Of a stretch of DNA of 64,000 bases, positions 26,544 to 37,623 are shown piece by piece. The DNA lies in contig CM055607.1 in the NCBI GenBank assembly GCA_029379385.1, forward strand, positions 16,616,001 to 16,680,000. Reading direction: 5' to 3'. The stretch comes from Quillaja saponaria. Taxonomy: Eukaryota; Streptophyta; Magnoliopsida; Fabales; Quillajaceae. The position numbers were made by a program, and so were the translations under genes. Position 1 is the stretch's first letter; the number at the start of each line of letters is the position of its first letter. The notes beneath the pieces were generated by a model. It made no database searches. It was given only the letters and a program-made list of their open reading frames with translations, and was not told the DNA's origin.

Positions 26544-27030
26544 TTAGGAGGCATTCAGTTGTTGTTGATCAAACACGCAGACATCACATTCCCCTAAATT
26601 GTTCTCCAAACAAAATTCATACCAGCACTGGCTTAACTTTGCTCTACCTTCTCTATACAGGCATCTAGCCAGACCACTGTCTCCCATCATAAATCTCAAT
26701 TTTATATATCCTAAAACTCCATTTAGATTCTTTTCTACAAAGTAAGATAACAAATATTACATAATAAAACAAGAGATTTATATAACACATTGCATGTTGA
26801 ATTTATTTAAACTTAATAACACATAAGATTTAATGGATTACTATTATACATTCCTTATATAGATATAATGGTTGCTAGACAAACCAGTAAAAAGGATTAA
26901 AAGGCCAAAATGTTTTTGTTGCATTTATAACCCTTTCTCCTTTCTTCAGCTATCACGATTCTCTTTCTTGCAAAAGCACTTTCATAAAATCTAAAGCTCA
27001 TCTGTGCCTCTTCATTTTGTTAAGAGGGAT
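26544..27030 (-). pseudogene. Captured B3/REM transcription-factor fragment inside the CACTA
   Basis: The minus strand from about 27020 reads MSFRFYESAFARKRIVIAEE, with the nearby frame NATKTFWPFNPFY, then after a gap (26544-26753) [20 protein letters not shown] and [20 protein letters not shown], ending CVFDQ. This is the REM-type B3 DNA-binding domain: LNG-x-G-x-IKL, a [12 protein letters not shown] strand and the WYEF.LENNLGE.DVCVF core. The upstream RFYES.ARKR.V.AEER linker is also typical of REM proteins. Frameshifts lie between the blocks. Intron remnants and the location inside intact CACTA ends suggest capture (transduplication) of a host gene fragment. Confidence 0.8.
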
Positions 27031-27849
27031 CCTGCTTACCTGAATTTTTGAGATTTGTATCTTTGAGAAATTCTAGTTCTTATAATATCAGATGATTTTA
27101 AAGAAAAAACATAGTCAAAATAACTTATTGGGATTTCTTTTTCACTTTTTCTTTTCATATTTCTTAACTTCTGATATTTCCTCATTAGCACTATGCAGGT
27201 TCACTTAATTAACAAAATTTCCAAACTTTGCTGCATTAAACTGAACGCCTTTATCTTTGGTAGGATTCTCTAGGAAATTAAGCACTGCTTTAGAGATCAA
27301 TCTAATAGATGTTCATATAGGTTAGATAAACTTGCAAAATTCTATTCATGAGCCTCTGGTTTTTTTTTTTTTTTTTTTTTTTTTTACTATATTACTAGAT
27401 GTATTGCTAAAGTTAAAAAGCAATCTATTTTCATACATCATGTTTGAAATCAGTAGGGAGGCTTGGTAATATTAAGTGTAAGAAGAAATCTGTTATAACT
27501 TTTATAATCCGATAATGTAAAAATTGAGTCTTAGACACAATGTGTAAATTTATGTTATAAAATAAACAATAACTAAATAACAATATAGTTAAATATGTAA
27601 TAATTTGATATCTTAGTGTAACCTTATTATATGTTTTAAAAATTTTGTGTATTTGTTGTCGTAATGTAAACAACATTATGACTAAGTAAATTCAAGTGAA
27701 TGAATAATGAAGATATAGGTATAAATATATCAAGATTTAATCTCCACCACAAGCAAATCAAATGAGTAAATAATACAATTAACACATGTATACGTACATA
27801 TATACATGAATACAACTAAGTATAAATATAAACTGCACAATTAACATAT

Positions 27850-27883
<34 letters not shown>

Positions 27884-28299
27884 CACATATATCTAATATA
27901 ACTATGATTTATTGTGCACCACATGTTTTAAACATGTGACATTGACTTAAGTTTTTTATTCATTTCTTTTGTTACTTTCCCTTTTTGTTTTTTTTTTTTT
28001 TTTTCCTCTTGGCTGATTCTTGGAAATTTCCTCACTGACTTTTTTTTTTTTCACTTTTTTTTTCTTTTGTTTTCCTCTTGTTCGAGTGATATTATTTTCC
28101 ACGATTTATGTGCCTTATTCTATACCATTCCCGTTTGCTCCTTAAACCAGTTGATACTTCCATTTTTCTTCTGGCTTTTGGTGCTCGGTTTCTATCCAAC
28201 TTCCTTCCTAGTAGCTCCTCCTACCTCTCAGCCCGTGGCAGCTCTGTTTTGCCTCTTTCCAGCCATGAACTTTTCCTCATCTACCAACCTTGACAGCCC

Positions 28300-31200
28300 T
28301 CCATGTGCTGCAACAAGAAGCTAAGGAGCAGCACCTTTATCTTGTTCGTCCTACAAGGGGTGGTGTAATGATTCATGGTAGCAAGGTGCAGAAAAGTCCA
28401 CCTTATGCTAACTGTTGACTCTTAATGGTTGGGGAAGCTTTGATTTTTGGTAACTCCAAACTACTTTCTTGTTTCCTGTTAGAGTTATTTGTTATTCCTT
28501 GATGTTGTTTGAGAGTTTAAATATTACTTTGGAGTGGGTGTAAATGATTAGAACTTAAAAGCTAGAATTTCTTTCTAAATATGTTGATTGAGGGTTGACA
28601 TTTAAGTTGGAAGGTAAGCAAGTTATAGGTTGACTTGTAATCCTAAAGGTTCTCTTAGTTTTATGTCTCTAAATTGAAGAATTCTTGTTGGGTAATGTCA
28701 TAGTTGAGGTATTAAGTAAAATTGAATTATGAATTATAATCAAAGAACATGAGAAATAAAGGGTTAAGTGAAATTGAATAGTGTCTTGAACAAAAAAGTG
28801 ATTAGTAAGGTAGAGTGATGAGAAATTGGCCAGGTTAATATTGAATTATACAGTTTAAGTTTTTGAATGATTTGAAATAATTAACTTTACTTTGAATGTA
28901 ATAATTGGAATATGAGCAATGTTAAATTAATGAAATTGTGTTAATCAAATTGGTGTATATACATATATATAAACATACTCAATATCCAGAACAACACATG
29001 CCCTTAAAATGTTTGTAAAAATGCCTAAATGAAATTAGTGATAATGGAATGAATAGAACTTGGTGGATTTAATTTTGGTGGTTAATTGTTGTTAGACTTT
29101 AAATAAAAGTTCCTGAACAAGAACAAAGAATGATGGGTTAATATAATGAGTTGAGGATTTGATGAAAGTGGGTAGTGAGTATGAGCAAAGAATGTTTAAA
29201 GTGAGGAAAAAGTGTTGGAAAATGAGAGTTAAGAGGTTTTTGAACAAATGCAGGCCAGATTTCATAGGTTAGAAAAATCTTGTATTTTAGGATTGAATTA
29301 AATTAAGATTTTTGAGAAAATGTATATTAAGGTCTTGAGATAATACCTAGAAAATTTTGTAACCTGGTTCCAAGTATATTTATTGTTAAGACTATTGGAC
29401 TACAGCTAGGTCCATGTAGGATTTTTAGTGGGCTTTAGTTAGTCCCGGAGACTTTGTTGGGGGTTATGGTTATAATTACCTTAGGATCTCTGAATAAAAT
29501 TTGTTCCTAACATATTAAAGGATAAATATGGAGCAGTTCAGGTCTAAATTTCATATTGTGTGTATTTTGGAGGTATTGGAATTCATAGGCTGTGATTTGG
29601 AGTCCTGAAGTACCTATTTTGGAAAAACTGAGGTTAGGGGGTCTAATGGATGAATTAGGAGTAGAGTTCTGAATATGAAGTGTTCCTAACACCTTGATAA
29701 ACTATAATAGAAATTTTCATAATTTATTTTCAAAATGTAAGAATTTTATAAGTATCAGAATTACAGATTGGCAACTAAGAATTTTATGAGAGCCTTATTT
29801 TTGCTCATGTGAGAAATTAAGTAAGTTTAAGGCTGATTTTAGGAGAAGTTTCTAAATAAGAAAAATAGCCAAATTCCTAAAGTTAATGTTTAAACTTGGT
29901 TTTGTTGAATTGGGTTAAGTATGTGAGTTAAAATCAAACATATATCCAAGAGAGGTTGTGAAAATGCCTAAAAACAGTAAACTTTAAATAAATACTTGAA
30001 ACTTTGTAACTCTAAATTTTCATAATTAAAATGTTATAACATATAAAATTGATAAACTAAATAATACATGAAAAATGTAATTGTAGATTTAGAAAGTATT
30101 GTCGAATCAATGACATACATGAGCACAAGAGGAAGTGATGTACAAGATTTGTAAATCGGTGAGTGGTTAAATGTTACCCTTTGGTTGGTAGATTATTATG
30201 TGTAATTATATGTGTATTTAAATAGATATGTTATATAGAAAAATAAGCATGTGTAGTTTTTTATTGAGTTATTTGAATTATGTTTGATGATTGAAATTAT
30301 TTGTGGTTGATAAGAACTAACAAAGTGAAATTTTCTAAGAAATGATTTTTATTTCCAAAATTAAAAGTCCATGTGCACCTAGGATATTTATATTTGAAAT
30401 TCTAAAATATTTTGATTCTAATGAATGTTTTTAAAAAATTTGAGTGCTCAACCCCGGTGGGATAGATTATATACAGAGATTAATCTATTGTGCGGGGGGT
30501 AAATACCCGGTAGGAGGTGATACTGTTGTACAGGACTGCGTTACTCGTTGGTTCTTTGCTTGCTTTGTATGCTTTGATTACTTTAGTTAGGATTGTAAAC
30601 TTTCAATATTTGAATTGATTTATATATGTTGTAAAACATGTGAATCGTGGCTTTATGAGAATTACAAGTATGTACTTGTGCTATTGAATTAAAACATGAA
30701 TACTATTATTTAGGATTAAATGATGATATATGTGCTTTGAATGATGTTAGTACCTGTGGATATGATTTTTTACTCTACTGAGTCCGTAGGACTCACCCCT
30801 TTTTATTGACATTTTTTTTTAGTAACAGGATCTTAAATGACAGAAATTACCAATACCGGGCTTGCTTAGTATTTGGCGCCAAGGCATATTCAAAATCTCA
30901 TACTTGAAGTGAAAGATGAAAGTTTTCTATCACACAAAAGATATGGGTTGTCAAATTTTGAGTTATGTAACAGTCTAGTTATTTGTTATATATTTGTGTT
31001 ATGATTGGAGCGAATCTTCCTTGTGTAATTCTATGGTGACTGTGGTTTGGTTATATATATAAGCAGGTGTACATGTTGGTATTTTGATGCATGTTCCATA
31101 TTTTAGGGAACCTTTGTTGAAATTTTCAAGTAAATTATTATTTGTTTCAGTAAACAAATTTTTGTAGTTAACCTTCTATTTTATAAAATTTGTTTTGGTG

Positions 31201-31308
31201 TATTGGTTTAGTTAAGAATCGTATGTATTTAGTTGTGATAAAGTCAAGGATACGAAGCTTTAATTATCCAATCATCTGACCAGTCATACCTCCTTGAAGG
31301 GTGTGACA
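28300..31308 (-). repeat. Repeat family R1, copy C, reversed, nested in the CACTA
   Basis: Read on the minus strand from GTGTGACA (31301-31308), the sequence begins TGTCACACCCTTCAAGG, then TATGACTGGTCAG and GATTGGATAA, and follows R1 copies A and B: the AAATTTCGGTAAAG-like block, GTACTAACATCATT, TTTCAGTAAATTATTATTTG, the region of about 29600-29900, and others. The other boundary is not clear; no TGTCACACCC is found near 27.6-28.3 kb, so the copy may be truncated. It lies inside the CACTA element and is therefore probably a later insertion. Confidence 0.6.
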
Positions 31309-32521
31309 AAATCTTAGTGATTTTGTTTGTTGTTGAAAATATGTACCAAGAAGGAACTTTCATTAATTATTTTCCTAGTTTTTCTTACTTGACTTGTGAG
31401 TAGACAACAAGGAGTTTCAGATAATACATTATTTCTAGATTCACATATACACTTCCACAAAATTCTTGGGGTTTCAAGTCATGTTATTTGATAAGCATAT
31501 ATAATGTATATTCTTCTGGTCCTTATATAAGAACATTGGATTGATCTTTAGTAAGTGCTGAAATCATCAAATATAATACCATTAATAAGGAATGATTTTT
31601 TGACTATAAGCCTTTTTTTTCTTTTTTTTTTAAAAGGGACATTCTGTTGGTTCATTTAATACTACAGCTAGTTATAGGGATGATAATGAACACACGAATG
31701 ATGTCGATGATGTCGATGTGGATCTTCACGAGAACCTATAGCTTAGTTCCTAGTTTTATTTATTTTTAGTTTTATTTGTTTACTATAGAATCTTTACATC
31801 TTTTTTATAAACATTTATGTTTTAATGTGAACAATATTGACAAATATCATTATGAATGAATATGTCACATTTATGTTTTAATGTGATCAATGTTGCAAAA
31901 TATCATTATAAATGAATATTTATTTTTTTGAAATTGTTTTGGCAAGTTATTTTGAAAAATATAAAAATAAAAAACAGGTTCATGTGTGTGAGTGGGTATT
32001 TCCCAAAAACTTGGTCTATGGATATAAACCCACAATCTTGGTATGTGGCCACAAACTTAGTTTGTCGATATTATCCATAAACCAAGTTTGTGGGAAATAC
32101 TGAGAAACATTGTTTGTAGGTAATACCAATAGACCAAGTTTGTGGGTATTACCCAAAGACAAGGTTGGTGGGTATTACCCAAAAACCTCAATTTCTCAAA
32201 AAAATTCACAGAGAAAGGATAAACAACAGATATACCGACAAACTGGACATGTTTGTTGGAAATGCCCACAGATGGATTTTCAATAACCCTTTTTCCCACA
32301 AATAGTGTCAGTAAGGCTTTACCCACAAACTTAGACCATTTTTCCCACGAACTTGGTTCGTAAAAAATGCCCAGTTTTCCCTTAGTGATAATGACCTTAT
32401 AACTAGGCTTATAAAAAGCCATGCACACCCTTAGTTGTTTATTTCAACCTCATCCCACCTCGAACATTAGTTAATATTCAGTACTATAGTTGTTTTCTTC
32501 TTTCTATCTTCAAGTTCAACA

Positions 32522-32834
32522 ATGAAGTCAAATTCCAAAACAAAAGTAACCAACTCCAAAAGAAAACAAAGAGAGAAGGAGGAGGAGAGTAAGAGTATAT
32601 AAGAAGTACAAATGAGAAACAACACTGCAATCTAAGAAAAATGATATTATTTTCACAAAAGATTTTAACGAGTTGTCTTATTTATGGGTGTGAGTTTACT
32701 TCAAATGGCATAGTTCATTATCAGAAAAAATAATAAATAAATAAATAAAATCATGAAGTAAAAATGGCATATTTGACCTGCATTCAAAATTTTCACAATA
32801 ATTTTAAGGTGTCCATATGGAAAAACACCATTAA
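32522..32834 (+). pseudogene. Array unit L3: zinc-finger-like ORF, broken
   Basis: The ATG is present (ATGAAGTCAAATTCC). The lysine/glutamate-rich N-terminus runs into a TAA after about 26 codons. The first finger is split by an inserted (AAAT)n microsatellite (about 32728-32748). The second finger has lost a cysteine (ATTTGACC in place of the usual GTTCGACC). A TATAAAAAG box stands at about 32410. It is the first unit to the right of the CACTA insertion. Confidence 0.75.
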
Positions 32835-33226
32835 TTAATTCAGGAGGAGGAGGAGGAAGAGGAGAAGGGGAATGAGGGAGGAAAACTTGAATAGACAAAT
32901 TGATTTATGATAGGAGAAATCGTAATATACAAAATATATAATATGTGATACCTTGAAGTATTCACACAGAGACTAATGAAAAATATATCAATTGACCCTA
33001 AAAAATTTTTTAACCATTTAAAGTGAGGTGTCTCTAACTCAACCCCTAGACATGTCTGAGAAAAAAAAAAAAAAAAAAAAACTTACCATAACTTTCCTGA
33101 TCAATTATGAATGAAAAAAAATATATTATATCTCGCCTAAATGACAATAATAACCTTATAACTAGGCTTATAAAAAGTCAATAATAATCTTATAACTCGG
33201 CTTATAAAAAGTCATGCATACCCTTA

Positions 33227-34086
33227 GGGTTAGTTTGGTACGTAGGAACAACCATTCTTTTTTATGCATGATTACATAGAATGAACTTTTTTTGTTTGAT
33301 ATGTATTTAGTCTCAGAATACTCATTCCATTCTTGCTGTTTTATTTCATAGAAGTAAGAATCATTAAACCCACCTAAGGGCTAGGATTCTTCATTCTTAT
33401 TTTTATGGAAATCGATTTAGTTCACTTAAATAACAAAAATACCCATCAATCATATAAAATAAAAAATTGTAGGTCAGTAAAACAATAATATTATAAATAA
33501 ATAAGTCAAATAATAATTATAATTAGTTTAGTCAAATAAAAAAACTACCCTACATATCACATTAAATATTGTAAAATTATATAAAATATAAAATAATTAT
33601 ATAAAAATAATAATAAATCAATTTATTTTAGTCAAATGACAAAAATACCCTTCATATTATAATAAATATTATAATTATAAATAATTAATTAATGTAAAAT
33701 AATTTTTTTAAGTAATTTCAAAATAAAATATTAATAAATAATAAAAATAAGAAATAAATTTAAGTAATAATAATAATTAAGTAAACAAATATTAATATAA
33801 AAATTTAGAATAAATTAATATGAAAATTAAGAAATATATAAATTTGATAAATTATGTTACATTTTTATTACTTTACCTATTTAGGGATATTTTTGTCATT
33901 TTAATATAATTTGATGTATAAAAACTGCATAGCAAATAAAAAAATAAAATAAAATAACAATTCCTTACTAGCGGTACCAAACAATAGAATGGAATGATCA
34001 TTCCATTCCACAATATTCCATTCTCATTCCCTTTCCCATTCCAATTCCAATTCTGCAAAAATCATTATTATGTACCAAACTAACCC
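33227..34086. mobile_element. PIF/Harbinger-like non-autonomous element, 860 bp
   Basis: TTA lies on both sides (33224-33226 and 34087-34089). The left end is GGGTTAGTTTGGTAC and the right end is its complement, GTACCAAACTAACCC. Joining the flanks (CCC-TTA-G...) restores the leader CACCCTTAGTT seen in other array units, so the empty site is known. The inside is AT-rich with two copies of a GGAATGATCATTCC-like motif near the right end and no transposase. Confidence 0.9.
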
Positions 34087-34390
34087 TTAGTTATTTCTTT
34101 CAACTCCAACAACCTACTATATTAGTTAATTTTCAGTGCAGTAATTGTTTTTTTCTTACAATCTCCAAGTTTAGTAATGCTTCCAAAATCCAAAACAGTA
34201 TAGCACTTGTATTCACACAAAAACTAAAAAAAATATATCAACTGACCCTGAAAGTGTTTGTAACCAGTTAAAGTGTGATGTCTCACTCTGTCCCTGGACA
34301 AGTCTTACAAAAAAAGACTTGATATAATTTTTTACTAATCAATAATGAATGAAGTAAACTATATTATATCTTGCTCAAAACGACTATAAT
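34087..34390 (+). repeat. Array short unit S2 (coding part deleted)
   Basis: The leader runs through AATGCTTCCAAAATCC (ATG at 34177), then AAACAGTATAGCACTTG, and passes directly to ATTCACACAAAAACT. This is the same deletion junction as in S1 and S3. Its upstream part is separated from its TATA box by the PIF/Harbinger-like element. Confidence 0.75.
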
Positions 34391-34519
34391 AACCTTATAA
34401 TAAGGCTTATAAAAAGCCATGCACACTCATAGTTATTTATTTCAACTTCATCCCACTTGCAACCTCAGTTAATTTTCAATATAGTAGTTGTTTTCTTCTT
34501 ATTATCTCCAAGTTTAGTA

Positions 34520-34793
34520 ATGGCGCCAAAATCCAAAATAAAAACAATTAACTCAAACAACAAACAAAAAGAGAATGAGGGGGAAGTAAAAATACAAAAC
34601 AAGTACAAATGAGAAATAACACTGCAATTGAAGAAGATGATATTACTTTCACAAAAGATTTTACATATTTGTGGGTTGAGTTTACTTATATTGGCATAAT
34701 TTATCATTCGAAAAAACATCATGAAGTAAAAGTGGAATGTTCAACCTACATTCACAAATTTCACAATAATTCTAAGGTGTCCATAGCCATTAA
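34520..34793 (+). pseudogene. Array unit L4: zinc-finger-like ORF, frameshifted
   Basis: ATGGCGCCAAAATCC is intact and preceded by TATAAAAAG at 34408. A one-base change in the glutamate-rich stretch leads to a TGA at about 34610. Downstream, the family frame is open to the stop (34609-34797). Compared with L6, 12 bases are missing before the first finger, turning its C-G-C into L-W-V. The second finger keeps its first cysteine, but the next has become tyrosine (CSTY). L5 shares the 12-base deletion. Confidence 0.75.
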
Positions 34794-35228
34794 TTAATTA
34801 GGAAGTGGAGGAGAAGGATGAGTGAAGGAGGAGGGAGGAGAACTCAAATAGACAAGTTGATTTGAGATAAGAGAAATCTTAATATACAAAATATATGGTA
34901 TATAATACCTTGAAGTATTCACAAAAAGACTAATAAAAAATATATCCACTGACCCAAAATGTGTTTTTTAACCAGTTAATGTGAGGTGTCTCTAACTCTG
35001 TCTTTAGCAAGTATGAGAAAAACAGAGTTGCCATAACATTCCTAATAAATTATGAATGAAGAAAAATATATTATATATCGTTTAAAAAGACGATAATAAC
35101 CTTATAACTAGGCTTATAAGAAGACATGCAAGCCTATAATTGTTTATTTCAACTCTATCTCACCTGCAACATCATTTAATTTTCAGTACATAATTGTTTT
35201 CTTCTTACTACCTCCAAATTTAGTAATA

Positions 35229-35513
35229 GTGCCAAAATCCAAAACAAGAGCAACTAACTTAAACAAAAAACAAAAAAAGAAAGAGGGGAAAAGTAAAAGT
35301 ATAGAAGAAGTACAAATAAGAAACAACACTACAGTTGAAGAAGATAATATTACTTTCACAAAAGGTTCTACCTATTTGTGGGTTGAGTTTATTTCTCCTG
35401 GCATAGTTCATCATCCAAAAAAACATCATGATATGAAAGTGGCATGTTCGACCTGCATTCAAAAATTTCACAACAACTCCAAGGTGCCCATCCTTATAGA
35501 AAATCGCTATTAA
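35229..35513 (+). pseudogene. Array unit L5: near-complete ORF without its ATG
   Basis: The frame is open for 94 codons to TAA, but the start is ATA at 35226 in place of ATG, and the next codon is GTG. It encodes a basic N-terminus (PKSKTRATNLNKKQKKKEGK), an acidic middle (TVEEDNITFTKG), the altered first finger (YLWVEF in place of the C-G-C segment) and an intact second finger (CSTCIQKFHNN, then histidine-poor IENRY, so the last ligand histidine is lost). TATAAGAAG at about 35115 is a weakened TATA box. Confidence 0.75.
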
Positions 35514-35948
35514 TTAGTTTTGCATGAAGGAGGAAAAGGAAGAGGAGAAGGAGGAGAACTCGAATAGACAAATTAATTTGAGATAAGGAGAACTTTTAGT
35601 GTATAGAATATATGGTATATGATATCCCGAAATATTCACATAAAGACTAATAATAACATATATATCAATTCATCCTAAATTTGTTTTTAATTAGGTAAAA
35701 TGTGTTGTCTCTCTCTATCCCTGAAACAAGTTTGTGAAAAAAAGACTTGCCTGTAACTTTTCTTAATCAATTATGAATGAAGTAAAATATATTATATCTC
35801 TCTCGAAATGATGATAATAACCTTATAACTGGGCTTTTAAAAAGTCATAGCACGTCCATAGTTGTTTATTTCAACCTTATCCCACCTCAAACTTCAGTGA
35901 AGTTTCAGTACAATAGTTATTTTATTCTTTCTATCTCTAAGTTCAGCA

Positions 35949-36248
35949 ATGTCCGCCAAAATTCAAAACAAAGCAACCAACTTCAAAAACATACAAAAAG
36001 AGGAGGAGGAGGAGAGTAAAACTACATTAAAAGTTCAAATGAGCAACATTACTGCAACTGAAGAAAAGGATTTTATTTTCACAAAATATTTTAATGGGTT
36101 TTTCCATATTTGTGGGTGTGAGTTTACTTTTACTAGCATGGTTCATCATCAAAAAAACTATCATGAAGTGAATGTGGCATGTTCAACCTGTAATCAGAAA
36201 TTTCACAATAATTTAGAGGTCTCCATCCATATGAAAAATCACCATTAA
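35949..36248 (+). CDS. Array unit L6: intact 99-aa zinc-finger-like protein
   Basis: This is the only unit with both an ATG in the conserved place and an uninterrupted frame. The first 30 residues are rich in K, N and E (MSAKIQNKATNFKNIQK, then EEEEE), followed by an acidic/hydrophobic linker. A first finger-like segment (residues about 53-71) has C-G-C-E-F and then H-H-x3-Y-H, unusual in having C-x1-C spacing. A second segment (about 77-99) is a canonical C2H2 finger: C-S-T-C-N-Q-K-F, then H-x4-H. Two compensating indels near the start relative to the other units keep the frame. The upstream box reads CTTTTAAAAAG, a mutated TATA. I do not recognise the family. The protein could be nuclear or nucleic-acid binding, but this is inference from the finger spacing and basic tail alone. 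Confidence 0.6.
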   Translation: MSAKIQNKATNFKNIQKEEEEESKTTLKVQMSNITATEEKDFIFTKYFNGFFHICGCEFTFTSMVHHQKNYHEVNVACSTCNQKFHNNLEVSIHMKNHH

Positions 36249-36509
36249 TTAGTTTAGGAGGAGAACAAGGAGAAGTTGGATCTTAGTATACAAAATATAT
36301 GGTATATGATATCTTGAAGTATTAGTATAAAGACTAAATAAATATATCAACTAACCGTAAAAGTGTTTTTAACAAGTTAAATTCTGGTGTCTCTATCTCT
36401 ATCCTTTAACTAATCTGTGAAAAAAATGACTAGCTATAAATTTTTCGAATCAATTATAGATGAAGAAAAATATATTATATCTCGCTTAAATGGAAGACAA
36501 TAACCTTAT

Positions 36510-36850
36510 AACTAGGCTTATAAAAAACAATGCACGCCCTTAGTTGTTTCTTTTAACTCCATCCCACCTGCAATTTCAATTTATTTTCAGTATAATAGTT
36601 GTTTTATTATTTCTATCTCCAAGTTCAGCAATGATTCCAAAGTCTAAAACAATACAATAGTTGCAGTCATACAAAGACTAATAACAAATATATCAACTAA
36701 CTGTAAAAGCGTTTTTAACTAGTTAAAGTGTGGTGTCTTTCTCTATATCTGGAAAAGTCTGAGAAAAAAATACTAGCTATAACTTTTCCTAATCAATAAT
36801 GAATAAAGTAAAATATATTATATCTCACTTAAAACGAAAATAATAACTTT
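36510..36850 (+). repeat. Array short unit S3 (coding part deleted)
   Basis: TATAAAAAAC at about 36519, then the leader, ATGATTCCAAAGTCT (ATG at 36631), AAACAATACAATAGTTGCA, then directly the 3' half (TCATACAAAGACTAATAAC). It shares the deletion junction of S1 and S2. Confidence 0.75.
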
Positions 36851-36980
36851 ATAATTAGGCTTATAAAAAGCCATGCACGGTTATAGTTATTTATTTCAAA
36901 TTCATCCCACCTGCAACATCAGTTTTTTTTTTTTTTTCAATTTAGTAGTTGTTTTCTTTTTTCTATCTCCAAGTTTAGCA

Positions 36981-37279
36981 ATAACACCAAAATCCAAAAC
37001 AAAAGCAACTAACTTCAACAACAAACACAAAGATGAAGAGAAAGAGAGAAAAAGTACATAAGAAGTATAAATTAGAATCAACACTACAGTTGAAGAAGAT
37101 GATATTACTTTTACAAAAGATTTTAATGGGTTTTTCCATATTTGTGGGTTAAGTTTACATATAATGGCATAGTTCTTCATCAGAAAAAATATCATGATGT
37201 CAAAGTGGCATGTTCGACTTGTAGTCGAAAATTTCTTAACAATTTTGAGGTGTCCATTCATATAGAAAATCGTCATTAA
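36981..37279 (+). pseudogene. Array unit L7: zinc-finger-like ORF, broken
   Basis: The start is ATA in place of ATG, after TATAAAAAG at 36861. A poly(T) insertion in the leader (36922-36937) puts an upstream ATG (36873) in frame with a hydrophobic stretch (NLVVVFFFLSPSLA) that runs into the lysine-rich part, then hits a stop at about 37060. The first finger is lost to a TAA after the first cysteine. The second finger keeps both cysteines (CSTCSRKF) and the terminal histidines. Confidence 0.7.
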
Positions 37280-37623
37280 TTAGTTTATAAGGAGGGGAAA
37301 GAGGGATAGGGGATAAGGGAGAAGAACTCAAATAGACAAGTTGATTTGATATAGGACAACTCTTAGCATATAAAATATATAGTATGTGATACATAGAAGT
37401 ATTCACATAATGACTAACAATTGATATATCAATTCACCCTAAAAGTATTTTTAATCAATTAAAGTGTGTTGTCTTTCTCTTTCCCTAGACAAGTCTAAGA
37501 AAAGAAGACTTGTCATAACTTTTCTTCATTAATTATGAATGAAGTAAAATATATTATATCTCCCTTCAAAAGGATGATAATAACTTTATAACTAGGCTTA
37601 TAACAAGCCATAAACACCCATAA

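Larger units (their letters stand above)
22384..32387. mobile_element. CACTA (En/Spm) transposon, 10,004 bp, inserted in the array
   Basis: The left end is CACTATAAGAAAACTGAGCA and the right end, read inward, is CACTAAGGGAAAACTGGGCA, an almost perfect terminal inverted repeat. ATAA occurs directly outside both ends, and removing the element plus one ATAA restores a normal unit junction (GATGATAATGACCTTATAAC). The last 400 bases are packed with subterminal repeats of the form CCCACAAACTTGGT in both orientations, at least eight copies, typical of CACTA transposase binding regions. The inside holds a decayed plant transposase (about 25140-25980), a B3/REM gene fragment (about 26544-27030) and a reversed R1 repeat. 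CACTA target duplications are usually 3 bp; the apparent fourth base may be chance. Confidence 0.93.

Noticed and set aside
28067..28324. Two overlapping plus-strand ORFs near 28.1 kb
   Set aside because: Rich in F, L and S from T-rich DNA, overlapping in two frames, at the uncertain edge of an R1 copy.
32057..32428. Minus-strand ORF of 123 codons at the right end of the CACTA element
   Set aside because: It is made of the repeated subterminal motif (CCCACAAACTTGG in both orientations), not a protein.
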